Positions 45,418 through 53,458 of a stretch of 64,000 nucleotides of DNA are shown one piece after another. The position numbers were made by a program, and so were the translations under genes. Within the stretch, counting starts at the first letter, position 1. Every line of letters starts with the position of its first letter. Where the stretch lies: contig NZ_BAAADV010000006.1 in assembly GCF_039522665.1 (NCBI RefSeq), forward strand, positions 1 to 64,000. The letters run 5' to 3'. Source of the DNA: Natronoarchaeum mannanilyticum. GTDB lineage: Archaea; Halobacteriota; Halobacteria; Halobacteriales; Natronoarchaeaceae. A model generated the notes under the pieces. The model was not told where the DNA came from and did not search any database. It saw only the letters and a list, made by a program, of their open reading frames with translations.

Positions 45418-45800
45418 TTTTGGATATTCACGATATCCAGGAACCCGTCGAGGTATCTTCTACGACATCAGATCGGCCCGACGGGACTTTTCTCCGGTAT
45501 GAGCCCGTTATCGAGGGTTACCGAAGATTACATATCGCGGGGTTCGCCCAAAGAATGGGTCGATACGCTATGCGAGGGGCGCCACGAGTGATTCCCAAAG
45601 CCATAATAATTCGATTTCTGCGGCATTACCCCTTCGTCGAGCAATTTTTGGATATTCGTGAACTCGTCGAGGTATCTTCTACGGCATCAGATCGGCCCGA
45701 CGGGCCTTTTCTCCGGTATGCACCCGTCGTTGAGGCATTCATATCGCGGATTTCGTCCAAAGAAAGGGCCGATATGCACTGTGCAAAGGCCACCACACGA
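45418..45800 (+). repeat. Imperfect tandem duplication, noncoding
   Basis: Two copies of a unit of about 150-227 bp begin at 45418 and 45645 (both TTTTGGATATTC) and share GTCGAGGTATCTTCTACG, then CATCAGATCGGCCCGACGGG and CATATCGCGG further on. Differences are not at third codon positions and an indel shifts the frame between copies, so an open frame here (45420-45830) is unlikely to be coding. A hairpin GGATAT/ATATCC lies at 45422-45438. It precedes the recombinase gene. Confidence 0.6.
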
Positions 45801-45954
45801 TACCTATATCGAAATGTGGTTTATTGTTGAGGATTGTAGAGGTACAGGTCATCAAACCAGTGATATTCAGGGAATTAGCTTGAAACAGATTACTATGTCT
45901 TAGAGGAGAAAGACACAGTAAGTACAAGTGGGTGGCCGCCGTCGGCCGACGCGA

Positions 45955-47118
45955 ATGGAGGACTCGGACGAGCAACCGGCTGATCGGGACGCAATCCCCG
46001 GAGAAGACGTCGGGGTGAGCACAATAGAGACGGCCGTCCAGGCGCGTCTCGACGCGCTCGATGCTGGCAACTACCGGGCGAACACCGAGCTCGTACTGGA
46101 GGGGTTCGCCGAGTTCCTTCGCGAGGAGCGAGGCGTCGACGACCTGAAGGAGCTGACGGTACTGGACTGCCGGCGCTACGCTCAGCACCTGCGCAACCGT
46201 GCAGACGATCCCGACGACGCGCTGTCGGCGGCCTCGACCCACGCCAACGGGCCGTACTTCACGATCGTGCGCGCGTTCCTCTCGTGGTGCGTCGACGACG
46301 AACGACTCGACGCCAACCCGGCCCGGCCGAACCGGGTCCGCGACGCCCTCCCGGAGTACCACGGCGATCGAGATCGACAGTTCTGGTCATCCGAAGCGCG
46401 GGACGCCCTGCTCGACGCGCTCGACGAGCGCGTTCGCGTAGAGCTGGACGAGTCTCAAGACCCAGACCCGACGCCGTTTCGCGACCGTGCGGTCGTCGCG
46501 ATGCTGGCGTTCACCGGCGTCCGCGGCGCCGAGGTGTTCGCCGATCCCCGCGACGAGCACCGCGACGGCCTCCGCTGGGGCGACGTCGACCTCGACCGCG
46601 GCGTCGCCCGCGTGCTCGGGAAGACCCGCGAGCGTCAGTCGATCGCGCTGACCGACGGCGTCGTCGACGCGCTCGACCGGTACCGGCGCGTCCTGGCGCC
46701 GCCGACCGACGAGTGGCCGGTGTTCCCGACCCGCCACCGGCCGTCGCTGGCCGGCGCGGCGCGAGAGGGGCTCGCCGATCGTGGATGGGCGGGCGAAGAT
46801 ATCGAGGCCGCGCTGGACGAGCACGGTTCGTCGGAACTGCTGCGCCGCCACGGGATCGCGCCGCCGGCGCTCTCGAAAAACGGCGCCCGGAATCTCATGC
46901 AGCGGCTCTGCGAGTCGGCCGGCGTCGACGTCGACGGCGAGTACCTCAAACCCCACGGCGGCCGCCGGGCGCTGGGCGATCGGCTGTACGCCGCCGACGC
47001 CGAGCTGGCCCAGGAGACGCTGCGCCACGAGTCGATCGAGACGACCCACGACGCCTACCGGGAACAGAACGCCGTGGAGCGACGCGAGCGGATCGAGGAC
47101 GTACTGGACGAAGAGTGA
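45955..47118 (+). CDS. Tyrosine recombinase / integrase (XerC/D-like)
   Basis: 387-aa phage-integrase-family protein. The N-terminal SAM-like core-binding domain spans about 20-130 and the catalytic domain 140-385. Visible catalytic residues are R in TGVRGAEV (about 190), K in LGKTRER (about 223), HGGRR (about 333), H in TLRHESIETTH (about 357) and Y in DAYREQ (about 367). ATG 45955 (MEDSDEQ) is preferred to 45928. It lies directly before orc1-D and the parA locus, so it may resolve replicon dimers or have mediated integration of that module. Confidence 0.92.
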   Translation: MEDSDEQPADRDAIPGEDVGVSTIETAVQARLDALDAGNYRANTELVLEGFAEFLREERGVDDLKELTVLDCRRYAQHLRNRADDPDDALSAASTHANGPYFTIVRAFLSWCVDDERLDANPARPNRVRDALPEYHGDRDRQFWSSEARDALLDALDERVRVELDESQDPDPTPFRDRAVVAMLAFTGVRGAEVFADPRDEHRDGLRWGDVDLDRGVARVLGKTRERQSIALTDGVVDALDRYRRVLAPPTDEWPVFPTRHRPSLAGAAREGLADRGWAGEDIEAALDEHGSSELLRRHGIAPPALSKNGARNLMQRLCESAGVDVDGEYLKPHGGRRALGDRLYAADAELAQETLRHESIETTHDAYREQNAVERRERIEDVLDEE

Positions 47119-47147
47119 CGTCGTAGAGAACCGGGGAGACAGATGGG

Positions 47148-47404
47148 TCATTTCGAGTATTCTGACTCTGTCCGGGATCCCCTCCGCCTCGTTTTCGTCG
47201 TCGTATTTCTCTAAAGGAATTTTGAGGCGCTGAGCGGCCGGTCTTCACTTGCAAAAGTGGTGTGTACTGCTCGGAGATGACAGCGATATCGTTTCGAGTG
47301 TTCTGAGTCTGTTGGAGATCCCCACAGTCCCATTCCAGTCATTAGCGCATCGGAAGGCCCGTTTAGACGCTGAAGTTCCGATCTTCACTCGCAAGAGTGG
47401 TGTG
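47148..47404 (+). repeat. Tandem 141-bp units ending in a covarying hairpin/iteron
   Basis: Two diverged direct units (47148-47264 and 47289-47404) each start TTTCGAGTxTTCTGA and end in CACTT-GCAA-AAGTG (47246-47259) or CACTC-GCAA-GAGTG (47386-47399), both followed by GTGTG. The stem bases change in a compensated way. The ends resemble the AACACTYGCAA iterons near orc1-B and orc1-E. They lie between the recombinase stop and the orc1-D iterons. Confidence 0.6.
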
Positions 47405-47422
47405 GGGTTGCTCAGAGAGTGA

Positions 47423-47507
47423 GAGTACATTTCGTGTGCTTTCCGTGAGCCAGAGGGAGAGAAATGGACGGATATTGCGAGAAAAAGGGAGGGTATTTCG
47501 TGTGCTC
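47423..47507 (-). repeat. Orc1-D iterons, upstream inverted pair
   Basis: Two inverted copies of AGCACACGAAATGTACT: GTACATTTCGTGTGCT at 47426-47441 and GTATTTCGTGTGCT at 47493-47506. They face the five direct copies beyond the gene. AT-rich DNA (47510-47685, e.g. ACTATTATATGGG) separates them from orc1-D and is a candidate unwinding region. Confidence 0.75.
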
Positions 47508-47689
47508 CGCTACGTGATTCACCGCAATATAACGCTAATAGGCCCTAATCATAGCGGTTGGCTAATAGAAGAGATACACACGAAGCTCGCGAATGCAGGT
47601 ACTATTATATGGGCGAGACCAGACCAATCTTGTAACATACGAAGCAAACGAAGTCAGGTTTTAAGTAGCATGTGAATAGTATACTGAAT

Positions 47690-48895
47690 ATGACGAACCC
47701 GTTCGATGATATGACGGATGACATTTTTGCTGATAAAAAAGTACTCACAGAGAGCTATCAGCCCGAGACGATTCTAGAGCGGGATGAAGAGATAGAGGAG
47801 TACCGCTACGCCTTGCAGGACGTGCTATTTGGCCGTGAGCCAGAAAACGTCATGCTGTACGGGAAAGCCGGACTCGGGAAAACAGCGGTAACGAAGTATA
47901 TGATGAGCGCTCTTCGAGAGGAAGTTCAGGAGCGCGAGCAAGCTGACGAGCTGTTCATCCACGAGATCAACTGCAACGGGAAGACCGTCTTCATGGTAGT
48001 CCGACAGTTGGTGAATACGTTACTACCAGAGAACGCTAGTCCGTTCCCAAAACGGGGCCTTGGAACCGGAGACGCATTCGAGGAACTCTATCGACAACTC
48101 GATCGTATAGGAGGAACGCACCTGATGGTGTTTGACGAGATTGATCATCTTGACGAGGTGGATACGCTGCTTTATGAGCTACCTCGGGCTCGATCGAACG
48201 GCCATATTTCGGAAGCGCAAGTGGGGATAATCGGCATCAGCAACAACTACACGTTCCGGAAGACGCTGTCGTCGAAAGTGAAAGACACGTTGATGGAAAC
48301 AGAAATCGCATTCAGCCCGTACGATGCGACCGAACTTGGGACGATTCTCAGCGATCGAGCGAACCAAGCCTTTGCCGAGGATACGTGCGACCAGTCGGCG
48401 ATCCGTAGAGCAGCGGCACTTGCGGCACAGGACATGGGGAATGCACGGCAGGCGATTGACCTATTGCGCGTCGGTGGAGAAGTAGCACTTCGGCAAGGTG
48501 CTAACCGCGTTACGGACGAGCACATCGGTGAAGCACGAGAACGTGTACAACGAGGTCGGCTCAAAAATAGGATTTCTGACCAGACGGACCACGCACAGTA
48601 CGTTCTCGAAGCGATCGCGTATCTCGAGCAGCGTGAAAAAACACCAGTTCGATCGAAAGAAATCCAAGACGTGTACGAAGAAGTTGCCTCAGCCTGCGGG
48701 GCCGATCCGCTGACGACGTTGAAGAGCATACAAGACCATCTATCAGACCTTCACATGCTTGGATTCCTCCATCGATATGAGCGGAATCAGGGCCTGAGCG
48801 GTGGTCAGTACTACGAGTACGAACTCAATCTCGATCCAGAGATCGTAATCGAAACGCGCAAGGAAATAGAAGGGCCAGCGGTTGACGAAAGGTAG
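47690..48895 (+). CDS. orc1: Orc1/Cdc6 replication initiator D
   Basis: 401-aa initiator with Walker A GKAGLGKT (about 58-65), Walker B MVFDEIDHLDEVD (about 145-157), sensor IIGISNNYTFR and a C-terminal winged helix (SIQDHLSDLHMLGFLHRYE). ATG 47690 (MTNPFDDMTDD) is chosen; a GTG at 47672 would add six residues. It has its own iterons on both sides and the parA locus on the 3' side, which together with the recombinase look like a complete replicon backbone. Confidence 0.95.
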   Translation: MTNPFDDMTDDIFADKKVLTESYQPETILERDEEIEEYRYALQDVLFGREPENVMLYGKAGLGKTAVTKYMMSALREEVQEREQADELFIHEINCNGKTVFMVVRQLVNTLLPENASPFPKRGLGTGDAFEELYRQLDRIGGTHLMVFDEIDHLDEVDTLLYELPRARSNGHISEAQVGIIGISNNYTFRKTLSSKVKDTLMETEIAFSPYDATELGTILSDRANQAFAEDTCDQSAIRRAAALAAQDMGNARQAIDLLRVGGEVALRQGANRVTDEHIGEARERVQRGRLKNRISDQTDHAQYVLEAIAYLEQREKTPVRSKEIQDVYEEVASACGADPLTTLKSIQDHLSDLHMLGFLHRYERNQGLSGGQYYEYELNLDPEIVIETRKEIEGPAVDER

Positions 48896-49145
48896 CACAC
48901 GAAATCTACTGTCTTCCCCTCCATATCGACTACCCGCTGTCTCGTCGAAAGCACACGAAATGTACTCTCTTTCTCTCGCAGTAAGCACCGTCACTCACGC
49001 GGTCGAAGTAGAAAGCACACGAAATGTACTGTCTCTCCCAGTAGGTACGGCTCTGGGAAGTCGAAAAAGCACACGAAATGTACTGTCTCCCTCTCAGTCG
49101 GCACGGTCCCCGGTAGGTCGAAAAGCACACGAAATGAACTATCTC
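48893..49145 (+). repeat. Origin D: five direct iterons
   Basis: AGCACACGAAATGTACTGTC-type copies begin at 48893, 48951, 49014, 49068 and 49124, at 54-63-bp spacing, in a larger repeated unit that also includes GTCGAAA before and a CAGTxGGCACGGT-like motif after. The first copy overlaps the orc1-D stop. Together with the inverted copies at 47423-47507 they frame the gene. Confidence 0.85.
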
Positions 49146-49174
49146 TCAGTCACCCAACAACCAGAGAGCCGTCG

Positions 49175-49951
49175 CTAGTCTTCCTTCCGCGCCGCCAGGA
49201 TCGCCTCCACCAGCTCGTCCTCGTGCTCGCTGGCCACCCGCAACACGGCGTCGTGGAACTCCCGCCCGGTCAGATCCCGGACGTCGTGCTCGGCCCGCAG
49301 TCGGGCGTCGACGAGCGCCTCGGCGTCCTCGAACTGCTGCCAGGCGTCCGAGCGGACGTACACCGAGTGCTGTTCGGTGTCGTCGAAGCCGAACGCCGAG
49401 CCCGCGATCGACGGGGCGGGCTCGTCGTCCGACGGTTCAGTCTCCCCCTCGGCGTCGACACTCTCCGGAATGTCCCCACTGTCCGCAATGTCCACACTGT
49501 CTGCAATGTCTGCACTTTCTACAATGTTTGAACTGTCCACACCATCTGCACTTTCCTCACCGCTCCCGACATCCGTCGTTTCCGATGCTCCCGCGCCGTC
49601 CGCAGTGTCTGACCTATCCATCTCTTGCCTCTCGACGTCCGCCGACGTAGCCGTCTGCGCTCCGTCGCTGTCCGTGCTATCCGTGCCGTCCGAACCGCTA
49701 CCGCCGTCCACGCTGTCTGAACTTTCTACAATGTTTGCACTGTCTGCACTTTCTGGAATGTCCGCAATGTTTGAACTGTCTACAATGTCTGCACTTTCCG
49801 AGCTTTCTACACCGCTCGTTTCCCCTTCGGCGTTCGCGCTGGCGTCGCCGTCTGTGGACTCGCCGCTCTCCGGCTCGTCGGTACTCTCTTCCTCCTCCTC
49901 GTCCTCGTCGACGGCGTCGCTCAGCCCGGCGAAGCGGTTCTCGTCAGGCAT
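49175..49951 (-). CDS. ParA partner: repeat-rich, candidate centromere-binding protein
   Basis: 258-aa acidic protein. Residues about 1-195 are Ser/Asp/Glu/Ile-rich with runs of the tripeptide-like unit ADI/ADS/SNI/VES, encoded by 9-bp DNA repeats. The C-terminus (about 195-258: HSVYVRSDAWQQFEDAEALV, then ELVEAILAARKED) has a strand-helix-helix pattern that could be a ribbon-helix-helix DNA-binding domain. ATG 49951 overlaps the end of parA and has GGAGG 7 nt upstream. Position and repeats suggest the DNA-binding partner of a type Ib-like partition system; no sequence family is recognised. Confidence 0.7.
   Translation of the reverse strand: MPDENRFAGLSDAVDEDEEEEESTDEPESGESTDGDASANAEGETSGVESSESADIVDSSNIADIPESADSANIVESSDSVDGGSGSDGTDSTDSDGAQTATSADVERQEMDRSDTADGAGASETTDVGSGEESADGVDSSNIVESADIADSVDIADSGDIPESVDAEGETEPSDDEPAPSIAGSAFGFDDTEQHSVYVRSDAWQQFEDAEALVDARLRAEHDVRDLTGREFHDAVLRVASEHEDELVEAILAARKED
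49459..49557. repeat. 9-bp repeat array 1 inside the parA-partner gene
   Basis: Eleven contiguous 9-bp units of the form (C/G/A)A(A/C)TGTCTG on the plus strand, for example CAATGTCTG, CACTGTCTG, GAATGTCCC. Read on the coding strand they give ADS/ADI/VDI-type tripeptides. The same unit occurs in the noncoding leader of parA. Confidence 0.8.
49711..49809. repeat. 9-bp repeat array 2 inside the parA-partner gene
   Basis: Eleven more contiguous 9-bp units (CGCTGTCTG, AACTTTCTA, CAATGTTTG, CACTGTCTG, CACTTTCTG, GAATGTCCG, CAATGTTTG, AACTGTCTA, CAATGTCTG, CACTTTCCG, AGCTTTCTA). The DNA unit stays similar between the two arrays although they are 150 bp apart. Confidence 0.8.
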
Positions 49952-50774
49952 CGGTGACACCTCCGTCCTGGACGACCGCGGCGAGCTCGTCGAGCCGATC
50001 GAGCATGTCGCTGTCGGGGTCGTAGGTGGCGAGCGGGACGCCCTCGCGCCAGGCGCGGCGGAACGAGATGCGCTCGCGGATACCCGGTCCCGGCGAGACG
50101 CCGAACTGGTCCGACCGGGCGAACTCGGGGAGATATTCGCCGAACTCCGAGTCCTCGAGGTCGCCGATGATGCGCTTTTCCTCGTTGTCGCCCGAGAGCT
50201 TGTTCGGGACGATCGCCGCGATGTCGATCCCGACCTCGCGGTCGATAGGGACGATCTGCTGGGTGTACATGCGCTCGAACCCTGACACGCTGGGCTCGGC
50301 CATCTGCAGCGGAACGATCACGTTCTGGGTGGCGATCAGCGAGGCGTCCGACAGCGGCCCGAGGTTCGGCGGCGAGTCGATCACGACGCGGTCGTACCCG
50401 TCCTCGACGAGCGGTTCGACGATCCGCCGACGGACCCACAGCTCCGCGAAGCGGGTGTTGCGGATCGTGTCAGCGACGGTGTCGAGGTCCTTGTGCCCCG
50501 GTAGCACGTCGAACTCCGTCTCGCCGGCGGCCGGGCGGATCACATCGCCCGGCGTCGTCGGATCGTCGTCGTCGAGCACGTGCCCGAGGTGGACGTCGGC
50601 CTCGTAGGCGTCGGCCAGTCCGACGCCCTCGGTCGCGTTCCCCTGCTGGTCGAGGTCGACCAGCAGTACGTCGTCGCCGCGGGCGGCGAGTCGCTCGGCG
50701 AGGTTGATCGCGATCGTCGTCTTTCCGACGCCGCCTTTCTGTAGCGCCACGCTGACTGCGTTCGTTCGGTCCAT
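49944..50774 (-). CDS. parA: ParA/Soj-type partition ATPase
   Basis: 276-aa deviant Walker ATPase for replicon segregation. It has VALQKGGVGKTTIAINLAER (deviant Walker A with the signature lysine, about 9-28), VLLVDLDQQGNATEG, VVIDSPPNLGPLSDASLIA (Walker B) and IVPLQMAEPSVSGFERM. ATG 50774 is chosen; the longer frame to 50849 covers the repeat-containing leader. It lacks an N-terminal DNA-binding helix-turn-helix domain, as in small type Ib ParAs, so the partner would repress the operon. It is followed by the overlapping partner gene. Confidence 0.95.
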   Translation of the reverse strand: MDRTNAVSVALQKGGVGKTTIAINLAERLAARGDDVLLVDLDQQGNATEGVGLADAYEADVHLGHVLDDDDPTTPGDVIRPAAGETEFDVLPGHKDLDTVADTIRNTRFAELWVRRRIVEPLVEDGYDRVVIDSPPNLGPLSDASLIATQNVIVPLQMAEPSVSGFERMYTQQIVPIDREVGIDIAAIVPNKLSGDNEEKRIIGDLEDSEFGEYLPEFARSDQFGVSPGPGIRERISFRRAWREGVPLATYDPDSDMLDRLDELAAVVQDGGVTDA

Positions 50775-50779
50775 CGTTA

Positions 50780-50824
50780 CAATGTGTGGAATGTCTGGAG
50801 TGTCTGGAATGTGCGCACTGTGCT
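50780..50824. promoter_or_regulatory. Five 9-bp repeats in the parA leader (candidate operator/parS)
   Basis: CAATGTGTG, GAATGTCTG, GAGTGTCTG, GAATGTGCG and CACTGTGCT lie in tandem from 6 to 50 nt before the parA ATG. The TATA-like ATTATATA on the minus strand is at about 50858-50866, so the repeats would be in the 5' leader or at the start site. They match the units in the downstream coding region. Confidence 0.7.
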
Positions 50825-50895
50825 CCGGTCGATACGTATCGATGCGCAACCAACTGGTATATAATTACCGCACGTGTGGGGACGAGACGCGCATA

Positions 50896-50923
50896 GAATG
50901 TCTACAATGTGTAAACATTGTAG
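50896..50923. promoter_or_regulatory. Inverted repeat of the parA 9-bp unit
   Basis: Arms CTACAATGT (50902-50910) and ACATTGTAG (50915-50923) form a perfect 9-bp inverted repeat around GTAA; GAATGTCTA (50896-50904) precedes it. It lies about 130 nt before parA, beyond the TATA box, and would suit a dimeric regulator binding the same unit. Confidence 0.65.
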
Positions 50924-51057
50924 TTCGGTGCAGATCGTTCGGTCGACCGCGGCGTCCCACCCGGAGATGCGAACGGTCGTCTCCGATCCGATCGTCGACC
51001 TCAGCCTCATCGATAATTCGTATCCACATTCCCCACCCCACGCTGTCGATCAGAACT

Positions 51058-51231
51058 ATGCGTCGACCGACCTGTGACGAATGCGACGTTGATCCGGAAG
51101 CCGACGCCCCCGGTGTAGTGTCGAGAGACGATCACCCCGTCCGGGGTCGTGGCTCCGCCGACGGTAGTAAGCCGACGTGTCTCGGCGCGGGGACGGTACC
51201 GTGCCCGCACCGCAGGTCACGAGCCGAGTAG
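51058..51231 (+). CDS. Possible small Cys-containing protein
   Basis: A 57-codon frame starting MRRPTCDECDVDPEADAPG with a later CLGAGTVPCPH could be a small zinc-binding protein, but composition is also compatible with chance in GC-rich DNA. No known family is recognised. The 700-nt region between parA and tfb otherwise contains the 9-bp repeats and the tfb promoter. Confidence 0.25.
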   Translation: MRRPTCDECDVDPEADAPGVVSRDDHPVRGRGSADGSKPTCLGAGTVPCPHRRSRAE

Positions 51232-51437
51232 GGTCGAGTTCGCGCTTCCGCGCGTGCGCGCAAATGGACTGATGATCCGGTAGTGCATACTTAGCTTAGA
51301 CGCCGCATAATCGCCCGCAGCGGTAAGCCTCGCGTCGAGCGACGCGATCCGCTGTAGCGAGTTTATAACTAAGGGTGACACACCCCGTTTGAGGAACGAA
51401 CAGCACTGATGATTAAGTACCCCTCGGCGGTGGCATC

Positions 51438-51446
51438 CGATATAAA
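51438..51446 (+). promoter_or_regulatory. TATA box upstream of tfb
   Basis: ATATAAATG at 51438-51446 is a consensus-like haloarchaeal TATA box 37-45 nt before ATG 51483. This leaves a short 5' leader of about 15 nt. Confidence 0.55.
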
Positions 51447-51482
51447 TGTATCATCAGGGGAAGGAGCGGTCCCGACGAAACC

Positions 51483-52445
51483 ATGTCAAACATGAACACA
51501 TACAGCCGATCGAAGCAACACACGGACGAAGAAGAGGGAGAGTCCCGCGAAGGGTCGACGTGCTCCGAGTGTAACTCGGGGACGCTCGTCCACAACTCCG
51601 ACCGGCACGAACTCGTCTGCGACGAGTGCGGCCTGGTCGTCGAGGACGAGTCGATCGACTACGGGCCGGAGTGGCGCGCGTTCAACCACTCCGAGCGCCA
51701 GGAGCGCTCGCGCGTGGGGGCGCCGACGACGGAGCTGATGCACGACCAGGGGCTGACGACCAAGATCGACTGGCGGGACAAGGACGCCCACGGGCGGACG
51801 ATCCGCCCCGAACAGCGCAGCCGGATGCGGCGGCTGCGAAAGTGGCAACAGCGCATCCGAACGGGCGACGCCGGCGAACGCAACCTCAAGCAGGCGCTCT
51901 CGGAAATTTCGCGGATGTCGAGCGCGCTGGGCGTCCCTCACTCGGTGCGAGAGGTCGCCAGCGTCATCTACCAGAAGGCGCTGGACGCCGACCTGATCCG
52001 CGGCCGGTCGATCGAGGGCGTCGCGACCGCGGCGCTGTACGCCGCCTGCCGCCAGGAGGAGATCCCGCGCAGCCTCGACGAGGTCGCGGAGGTCTCTCGG
52101 GTCGAGCGCAAGGAGATCGGCCGCACGTACCGGCACATCTCCCAGCAGCTGAACCTCGTGATGGAGCCGGTCGACCCCAAGCAGTACCTGCCGCGCTTCT
52201 GCTCGCAGCTCGAGATCGACTCGGAGGTCCGCCAGCTCGCCAAGGAGATCGTCGACGTGACCGTCGACAGCGGCCTCCACTCGGGCAAGTCGCCGACGGG
52301 CTGTGCGGCCGCGGCGATCTACCTGGCCGCCCAGCGCTGCGACCAAGAGCTCACCCAGCGCGAGGTCGCCGACGTCGCGCAGGTGACCGTCGTCACGATT
52401 CGAAATCGCTACCAGGAGCAGGTCCAGGCGATGGACGACCAGTAA
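51483..52445 (+). CDS. tfb: Transcription initiation factor IIB paralogue
   Basis: 320-aa TFB that bridges TBP-promoter DNA and RNA polymerase. The N-terminal zinc ribbon (CSECNSGTLV...LVCDECGLVVED), B-finger/linker (GPEWRAFNHSERQERSRVG) and two cyclin-like repeats (about 125-210 and 220-315; GRSIEGVATAALYAACR and GKSPTGCAAAAIYLAAQ) are all present. Haloarchaea encode several TFBs with partly distinct promoter sets. Its location beside the replicon-maintenance genes rather than in a core cluster suggests an accessory, condition-specific copy. Confidence 0.96.
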   Translation: MSNMNTYSRSKQHTDEEEGESREGSTCSECNSGTLVHNSDRHELVCDECGLVVEDESIDYGPEWRAFNHSERQERSRVGAPTTELMHDQGLTTKIDWRDKDAHGRTIRPEQRSRMRRLRKWQQRIRTGDAGERNLKQALSEISRMSSALGVPHSVREVASVIYQKALDADLIRGRSIEGVATAALYAACRQEEIPRSLDEVAEVSRVERKEIGRTYRHISQQLNLVMEPVDPKQYLPRFCSQLEIDSEVRQLAKEIVDVTVDSGLHSGKSPTGCAAAAIYLAAQRCDQELTQREVADVAQVTVVTIRNRYQEQVQAMDDQ

Positions 52446-52561
52446 TCGGGACGGGTTCGCTACCGCACGAGGGGGAGCTGCGCGGCGACACCAGCTGTTT
52501 TGAGAAAGCGACGGGAGAAATCGAACAGCGCGAAGTCCGGAGATAGCTACCGTAGCGACGT

Positions 52562-52861
52562 TTATTCCGGCGGATACACCAGAATATCGCCGTCGCTGTA
52601 AACCACCACGAGATACTCCTCGAGCGGGAACGAGATCCGGCCGCGCGCCGACGTCGCGGCGTCGCCACGATCGAAGATCTCATCGAGTGCGTCCGGATCA
52701 ACGTACCTGTTCAGAGGCTCGATATCGATCGGGTCGCGCCCCGAAACTGACGCGACGGCCTCGATGACGGTGATGCTGAGGGCGGCGTCGTCGGACCACT
52801 CGAAGCGGTGCGCGTCGGATCGACGCTCGTCGCGGCCGTCGTGATAGTCTGTATTTCTCAT
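52562..52861 (-). CDS. HalOD1 output-domain protein B
   Basis: 99-aa protein: ALSITVIEAVASVSGRDPIDIEPL, YVDPDALDEIFDRGDAA and VVVYSDGDILVYPPE match HalOD1. It is paralogous to the gene at 16889. ATG 52861 (MRNTDYHDGRDE) is preferred over 52918. Role in signalling is unknown; it lies between tfb and a DUF7344 regulator. Confidence 0.85.
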   Translation of the reverse strand: MRNTDYHDGRDERRSDAHRFEWSDDAALSITVIEAVASVSGRDPIDIEPLNRYVDPDALDEIFDRGDAATSARGRISFPLEEYLVVVYSDGDILVYPPE

Positions 52862-53036
52862 GGGGACTGGGTCACGCCAATACTGGTCGGTAACGCTCCC
52901 TGTCCTATGGTAATACATCGCACGAAATAAAAATATTATGGCAGACGTCGCGAACTTGCCGTCAACGCTGCAGGTATCGCGCCGATCAGCCCGTCGTATC
53001 GATCAACTCCTCATTTCGATCGATCAATCGGTTCGG

Positions 53037-53423
53037 TCAGTCCATCGGTCGATCGAGTTCGGCGTCCATCGTCCGGGCGAGCCAGCGATCGGCTCGTCGG
53101 CCGCCGCAGTAACTGACGACCGATCTTTCGGGGTCGTAGTCGATTACGCCGGCCGACGAGAGTTTCGGTAAGTGAGTGTGCCGAAGTGACAGTTCGATCT
53201 CGTCGCGGGGCGGGATCTCGTCTGACACCCGCCTCTCGAGTGCGGCCAGCTCGTTGACCAGTTCGGTTGTCGAGAGCGCCGTCGCCGGCGTTTCGACGAT
53301 GCAGTACAGCGCGTATCGACGCCGCGCCGTCGAGAGACACGAGAACAACCGGTCGAACTCGATCGGCCCGTCGTCGCGTTCGGCATCCCCCTGTTCTCCC
53401 CTAGATCCGTATTCCTCCGACAT
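53037..53423 (-). CDS. DUF7344 winged-helix protein C (soluble)
   Basis: 128-aa DUF7344 protein without membrane helices: FDRLFSCLSTARRRYALYCI, ELVNELAALERRVSDEIPPRD, SLRHTHLPKLSSAGVIDYDP. It should be a DNA-binding regulator. A perfect 11-bp inverted repeat (53459-53484) lies 36-61 nt upstream of its ATG and is a candidate operator. It diverges from the related membrane-linked gene at 53883. Confidence 0.85.
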   Translation of the reverse strand: MSEEYGSRGEQGDAERDDGPIEFDRLFSCLSTARRRYALYCIVETPATALSTTELVNELAALERRVSDEIPPRDEIELSLRHTHLPKLSSAGVIDYDPERSVVSYCGGRRADRWLARTMDAELDRPMD

Positions 53424-53458
53424 TGCTGCGAGTTGCTTCGCTCACTCACGTAAGTATA

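Noticed and set aside
45420-45830. A 136-codon frame with an internal peptide repeat
   Set aside because: The repeat is a DNA duplication; copy differences are not synonymous-biased and an indel changes the frame between copies.
45955-47118. Integrase as the partner of the tRNA-like att site at 6.3 kb
   Set aside because: It is 39 kb away with several modules between; no matching 22-mer was noticed beside it, so the link is unsupported.
48893-49145. Possible CRISPR array (regularly spaced repeats)
   Set aside because: Spacers are not unique but part of the repeated unit, there are no cas genes, and the repeat also occurs inverted before orc1-D; iterons fit better.
49459-49809. The 9-bp arrays as simple protein low-complexity only
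   Set aside because: The same units occur in the noncoding parA leader and in a palindrome upstream, so a DNA-level role is likely.
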